NCBI GenBank assembly: GCA_002007465.1
Contig: LNAC01001898.1
Location: 1 to 64,000 of the forward strand
Source of the DNA: Ailurus styani
Lineage: Eukaryota > Chordata > Mammalia > Carnivora > Ailuridae
Length of the DNA stretch: 64,000 nt
Direction: 5' to 3'
The notes under the pieces are model-generated. The model was not told the origin of the DNA and did no database searches. It saw nothing but the letters and a program-made list of their open reading frames with translations. A program made the translations under genes and the position numbers. Position 1 is the first letter of the stretch, and each line of letters starts with the position of its first letter. Positions 61,497 to 64,000 of this stretch are shown here, piece after piece.

Positions 61497-62628
61497 ACAC
61501 ACTGTGAATTGCTAACACTGACTCTGCAGCTGTGTTAACACATACAGAACTTCACACCCAATGTCCCCTGACCCCCATCCTGTCAGTCAGGCTATTGTTG
61601 ACATCACTCTGGGCAGGTGTCATGTTACTAGGAATCCTAGTTGGTGGATGAGTGACAAGGCCCAGGTCCTGTGGGATGATCTCTGGGCTCCCCAACCACG
61701 AGGGGGAGCCCCGCCTCTGCATTTCAGGGGTCCCTTCTGTGGGGAGAGTGCCTTTGCCTGTTGCACCTTGTAGTGGACAAAACTCAGTTTCCCAGCACAC
61801 TCACCTGCTAGACCCTGGGAGGAGGGAGAGCACCAGCAGCCAGGGAGGGATGGGTGCCACGAAGCTGACAGCCCAGTGCGTGTTCGGGGGCTGGAGACAG
61901 AGTGATGTGGGCAGGAGGCGAGCCTGGCAGAGCTTTTCCAGGGATTGGGAGCTTCTGGCTCAGACAGGTGTCTTTTGGGAGCAGCTGCCTTCCCAACATC
62001 AAATATCTAATTCGAATGTGCTGGATTATGTGTCTTTCAGTTGACGACAGCAGTGACCAGTGCCTTTTTACTCGCAAAAGTGATCCTCTCAAAGGTACAG
62101 CCTCCCACGTTTTCTTATAGTTATCATCTGTAATGGTGAAGCCTCGTTTTCCAGTGTGAGCTCCTGGTAATTGCCTTTCCCTCTCCTGGTCACGTCTGTC
62201 CTCCCAGCTTTTCTCTCAAGGGGCTTTCGGCTACGTGCTCCCCATCATTTCATTCCTCCTCGCCTGGATTGAGACGTGGTTCCTGGATTTCAAAGTCTTA
62301 CCTCAAGAGGCAGAAGAGGAAAACAGTTAAGTGTCTCCCCGGGTTAGTCTCCAGAGAGCGACAAGGGACTGGCTAGAAGGAAGACCCAGGAAGTCATGAT
62401 TTGTACAGAGCTTAGCATTTTGCTAAGACTTCTTTTTAATGTAATGATAACAGCATTTTATTGTGGTTAACCTTGCCAAAAGGCTACCAAAATTGTGATA
62501 TCATCCCAGCATCTGAATTTCTTCTCTTCCAGGACTCCTGATAGTTCAGGATACTTCAGAGAGGGCAGCACTTATACCTGGTGGTCTTTCAGATGGTCAG
62601 TTTTATTCTCCTCCTGAATCTGAAGCAG
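50636..62628 (+). CDS. STARD3NL: STARD3NL (MENTHO), STARD3 N-terminal-like protein; split CDS, 3' end outside window
   Basis: The CDS joins 50636-50860, 56665-56742, 59585-59662, 62041-62094, 62208-62325 and 62533-62628: 649 nt, residues 1-216 and the first base of codon 217. Every junction has GT/AG borders and keeps the frame. The product matches STARD3NL throughout: an acidic/serine N-terminus, then four hydrophobic segments at about residues 54-73, 97-118, 125-144 and 150-171 (MENTAL domain), then a C-terminal tail with the FFAT-like stretch QFYSPPESEA at 207-216. In known mammals the protein is about 234 residues, so about 18 are missing past the edge. Known role: a late-endosome membrane protein that binds cholesterol, pairs with STARD3 and binds ER VAP proteins to form ER-endosome contacts. 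It has no START domain, unlike STARD3. No stop or frameshift is seen, so the gene looks intact as far as it can be read. Confidence 0.97.
51100..51290 (+). mobile_element. hAT-type DNA transposon remnant (non-autonomous)
   Basis: 'agttagcaaactacagcctg', 'tataaagttttattggaata' and 'ttatggttggcttttgtgct' match a common old mammalian hAT MITE (the 'cagcaaac...ggcccttt' type). Terminal repeats are worn away. It lies in intron 2. Confidence 0.6.
52496..52688 (-). mobile_element. CAN-SINE, antisense
   Basis: Complete copy within the reversed L1; minus-strand head ggggcacctgggtggctcag. Confidence 0.93.
52872..52913. repeat. (GT)n microsatellite
   Basis: About 20 gt units with one a and one t interruption. 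Confidence 0.95.
53829..53869. repeat. (TA)n microsatellite
   Basis: About 20 ta units, directly at the A-tail end of the antisense SINE that follows, as if grown from the tail. Confidence 0.95.
53870..54069 (-). mobile_element. CAN-SINE, antisense
   Basis: Complete; minus-strand head aggggcgcctgggtggctca. A small 'gggctcagggctcg' duplication lies near 53985. Confidence 0.93.
55039..55241 (-). mobile_element. CAN-SINE, antisense, with target duplication
   Basis: Flanks atcagggtct at 55029-55038 and 55242-55251. G-run near 55109 and C-run at 55228-55240. Confidence 0.88.
55252..56664. other. Intron 2 sequence, nothing recognised
   Basis: Repeat-poor stretch leading to the acceptor at 56664. 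A 94-codon minus-strand frame (55432-55716) has no domain and is taken as chance. Confidence 0.4.
56665..56742 (+). CDS. STARD3NL: STARD3NL exon, residues 76-101
   Basis: The acceptor is ctccttcccag at 56664 and the donor gtaagt at 56743. The exon is 78 nt, phase 0 at both ends. It encodes VNGGIENTLEKEVVQYDYYS and the next six residues SYFDIF: the lumenal loop after membrane segment 1 and the entry into segment 2. The acidic and tyrosine-rich composition fits the loop. Skipping it would keep the frame but delete the loop. Confidence 0.96.
57470..57695 (+). mobile_element. MIR element, sense
   Basis: 'gcacaatggttaagaagagc', 'aacctgggtttgattcacaa' and 'aaagtaaatgaaataatgca' follow MIR order. 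Confidence 0.7.
57931..58133 (+). mobile_element. CAN-SINE, sense, 16-bp target duplication
   Basis: Perfect flanks aagattgtgttgaaca at 57915-57930 and 58134-58149. Near-complete copy with (AAAT)n tail. Confidence 0.95.
58955..59155 (+). mobile_element. MIR element, sense
   Basis: 'tgtgacatagtggttcagta', 'gagttgtgtgaccttgtaca', then 'gggattgttgaggaagggat' in MIR order; one of the better preserved MIR copies here. Confidence 0.75.
59585..59662 (+). CDS. STARD3NL: STARD3NL exon, residues 102-127
   Basis: The acceptor is tttttaaatacag at 59584 and the donor gtgagt at 59663. Like the exon before it, this one is 78 nt and phase 0 at both ends. It encodes LLAVFRFKVLILAYAVCRLR and the following HWWAIA: most of membrane segment 2, a basic turn (CRLRH) and the start of segment 3. 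No in-frame stop. Confidence 0.96.
60163..60363 (-). mobile_element. CAN-SINE, antisense, 17-bp target duplication
   Basis: Flanks gaaggcagtggcgtttt (60146-60162) and gaaggcagtggtgtttt (60364-60380), one C/T change at a CpG. Confidence 0.93.
61031..61229 (-). mobile_element. CAN-SINE, antisense
   Basis: T-run at the left, full body. Flanking 'ttcaatatcta' occurs on both sides (about 61013 and 61235). Confidence 0.9.
61453..61502. repeat. (GT)n microsatellite running into ACACAC
   Basis: About 20 gt units, then acacacac, so the end can fold back on itself. Z-DNA prone. Confidence 0.95.
62041..62094 (+). CDS. STARD3NL: STARD3NL exon, residues 128-145
   Basis: The acceptor is gtgtctttcag at 62040; the donor is gtacag at 62095. 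It is a very short exon of 54 nt, phase 0 at both ends. It encodes LTTAVTSAFLLAKVILSK, the third membrane segment. Only a 113-nt intron separates it from the next exon. Confidence 0.96.
62095..62207 (+). other. STARD3NL: STARD3NL intron 5, 113 bp
   Basis: A very short intron with donor gtacag and a pyrimidine-rich 3' end (tcctcccag). Free of repeats. Confidence 0.95.
62208..62325 (+). CDS. STARD3NL: STARD3NL exon, residues 146-184 plus one base
   Basis: The acceptor is tcctcccag at 62207 and the donor gttaag at 62326, weaker than the gtaagt/gtgagt donors elsewhere in the gene. It is 118 nt, entering in phase 0 and leaving in phase 1 (codon 185 is A|GA). It encodes LFSQGAFGYVLPIISF, then LLAWIETWFLDFKVLPQ and EAEEEN: the fourth membrane segment and the start of the cytosolic C-terminal tail. 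Confidence 0.96.
62326..62532 (+). other. STARD3NL: STARD3NL intron 6, 207 bp
   Basis: A short intron with donor gttaag and acceptor ttctcttccag. Free of repeats. Confidence 0.95.
62533..62628 (+). CDS. STARD3NL: STARD3NL exon, residues 185-216 with FFAT-like motif
   Basis: The acceptor is cttctcttccag at 62532 and the donor gtaaaa at 62629. It is 96 nt, phase 1 at both ends. It encodes RLLIVQDTSERAALIPGG, then LSDGQ and FYSPPESEA. The last part is the phospho-FFAT-type motif known in STARD3 and STARD3NL to bind the MSP domain of VAP proteins, with a serine (S210) where the core acid of a classic FFAT would be. The final residues and stop codon are outside the window: I read 62629-64000 and found no matching exon. 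Confidence 0.95.
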
Positions 62629-63234
62629 GTAAAAAAATGTGATTATCATTTGTGTTTTCATCCATCACTCAGCAGCTCGCCCTCCCTCTCCTTCCCTTCC
62701 TCTACTCTTAGAACCTGAGCAGACATCGAACACAGCAGGCATTGAGGGTGACTGAGATATGGCCTTGCTGTGGGACCCCTGGTGAGACCTAGAGTGTAAA
62801 TGTACCCGAGGGCCACAGACCCTGGATGTGCCATCTGCATCTCAGAAGACAGGCAGAGCAGGGGAGGGTCTTGATGCTCTCTTATTCCCTGTCATCCCCT
62901 CACCTGACCATCCTCCAGGACCCCCTGTGTGAGGAGGGAGCTCTGTCCTCCAGGTTGCCCATGACAGAGACCAGAGCCTCCCCAGGGAGCCGCCCTTTCT
63001 CAGGGCCCCCATCCCATCACTTCCCCTGCTATTTCCATCCTCTGTGTTCCTGCCTCCTGTGTCTCATGCATTGTACCACCTCCTGTCTCCTCCACCTGCC
63101 ATTCAGCATTTCCTGCTGCGGTTCCTGCACCAGCCTTCTGTCTCCCTGCCTCGGTCACCCTCTCCCAGCCCCACCAGAGCGCCATGTGACATGGAATACT
63201 TGCATTGTTCCACGGGTTCCTCAAACTACTCTAG

Positions 63235-63385
63235 GAGGTGAAAGTCTCATCAGCCTATTTCAGAGATTAGCAGATTGAAGCACAGAGAAGGGAATAATTT
63301 GTGCACGGTCAGACAAAGAGTAAGAGGTGGAGGTAGGATTTGAACCCGGCTCAGTGCTGGTGTCCACGCTCACAGCTAATCCATG
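63235..63385 (-). mobile_element. MIR element, antisense
   Basis: 'agcacagagaagggaataat' and 'ggtaggatttgaacccggct' follow reversed MIR order. Confidence 0.7.
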
Positions 63386-63399
63386 TAGGGCCTTTTAGT

Positions 63400-63600
63400 A
63401 TTAATGGAAATGCAGCATTGATCCCATCTTCTGCTCAAAATCCTTCAGTGGCAGAAAGGATAAAGGCAGTGATGGGTCCTTGGTCTGGCAGCAAGCACCA
63501 TTTTGACCTCACTTACCAGATGTCCAGCCTCCCAGTCCTGTCTCCTTGTGTTCCTTTCTTAGCTTTGCTGAAGACCTTGTGCATCAAAAGCCTCAAGCAT
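63400..63600 (+). mobile_element. Possible L2 3' fragment
   Basis: 'tgctcaaaatccttcagtgg' and 'gcagaaaggataaaggcagt' resemble L2. Diverged. Confidence 0.45.
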
Positions 63601-63867
63601 TGCTCAGCTTGCTTTCTCTATCCTTCACACTGTTGCTCTGCAGTCCTACTCTCCACTCCCAGGAGAGAAGCCCTCTCCCACTCCACCCCCACCCCCGGCT
63701 GCTGGCAGGGTGTTCTCTGATTTCCTTAGGAACTCTCCCCCAGCCCTGTCATGTGTGCTGGCTGCACTGCCCTCAGCACTGACCTGGCCTCTTTCTACCA
63801 CTGGGATAGCAGCCTGAGTTATACACGGCATTATGTTATTCGTAGCATTGAGCTCAGTAAGTAATGA

Positions 63868-63919
63868 GACACACACACACACACACAGACACACACACAC
63901 ACACAGACACACACACACA
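63868..63919. repeat. (AC)n microsatellite with AG interruptions
   Basis: ac units with two 'cagac' breaks. Confidence 0.95.
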
Positions 63920-64000
63920 TGATAGTGCAGCAGGTTCCAGGCAAGAAGACTCATGTGAGTGATCAGAGGCACAGCAGTGGGACAGCGAATCAGGGGAACT

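Larger units (their letters stand above)
59663..62040 (+). other. STARD3NL: STARD3NL intron 4
   Basis: 2378 bp; holds two antisense SINEs and a (GT)n run. Locally GC-rich between 60500 and 60740 without a clear feature. Confidence 0.9.
62629..64000 (+). other. STARD3NL: Start of STARD3NL last intron seen
   Basis: No STARD3NL exon found to the edge. Contents: MIR (63235-63385), a possible L2 piece (63400-63600) and an AC run. The stretches 62640-63230 and 63600-63860 are pyrimidine-rich with no feature I can name. Confidence 0.7.

Noticed and set aside
62826..63278. 150-codon plus-strand frame after the last STARD3NL exon seen
   Set aside because: Pyrimidine-rich intron DNA giving S, P, L and C-rich translation; it does not match the known STARD3NL C-terminus.
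1..64000. CRISPR arrays, operons, phage or bacterial islands
   Set aside because: The repeats are interspersed SINEs and LINEs with target duplications, the gene has introns, and the composition is mammalian; nothing prokaryotic is seen.

Overview
This is a piece of a mammalian nuclear genome, almost certainly from a carnivoran. The basis is about 29 CAN-SINE (SINEC) copies, tRNA-Lys-related SINEs with the head GGGCGCCTGGGTGGCTCAGT. The youngest copies (22853, 38618, 39640, 44784) have the body and tail form 'tgcctacttgtgatctctct...caaataaata'. From memory this points to a mustelid (weasel, otter or badger group) rather than a dog or cat; the family-level call is an inference.

The window holds one recognisable protein-coding gene, STARD3NL (MENTHO), on the + strand. 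STARD3NL is a four-pass late-endosomal cholesterol-binding protein with a MENTAL domain, and it tethers endosomes to the ER. Six coding exons are readable: 50593-50860 (ATG at 50636), 56665-56742, 59585-59662, 62041-62094, 62208-62325 and 62533-62628. They encode residues 1-216 plus the first base of codon 217. The short last coding exon lies past the right edge. A CpG island at about 20.9-21.77 kb, with GC boxes, a CCAAT box and a tandem CRE pair, is the likely promoter and first non-coding exon. Intron 1 would then be about 29 kb.

Layout: (1) 1-6640 is an ancient + strand L1 carrying nested insertions: a younger L1 3' end, two SINEs and a 684-bp solo LTR. (2) 6641-20.6 kb is intergenic, with broken L1s on both strands, SINEs and a tailless tRNA-Cys(GCA) retropseudogene at about 11.5 kb. 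(3) 20.6-21.8 kb is the CpG-island promoter. (4) 21.4-50.6 kb is intron 1, rich in antisense SINEs, with ancient MIR and L2 elements, L1 fragments and an MLT1-like LTR. (5) 50.6-62.6 kb holds the exons, separated by introns of 5.8 kb, 2.8 kb, 2.4 kb, 113 bp and 207 bp. (6) 62.63-64 kb is the start of the last intron seen.

I found no undescribed multi-gene system. The features most worth a second look are: a 14-codon uORF whose stop overlaps the STARD3NL start codon; the tandem CREs; the tailless tRNA-Cys 5'-half retropseudogene with a 13-bp target duplication; three 5'-inverted (twin-primed) L1 insertions; two very short L1 insertions with perfect target duplications; an 18-bp duplication separated only by A residues; a strong antisense bias of SINEs within the gene; and a close inverted SINE pair that could form an RNA hairpin. 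All alignments were made by eye and from memory, so repeat boundaries are approximate, usually within 5-30 bp.
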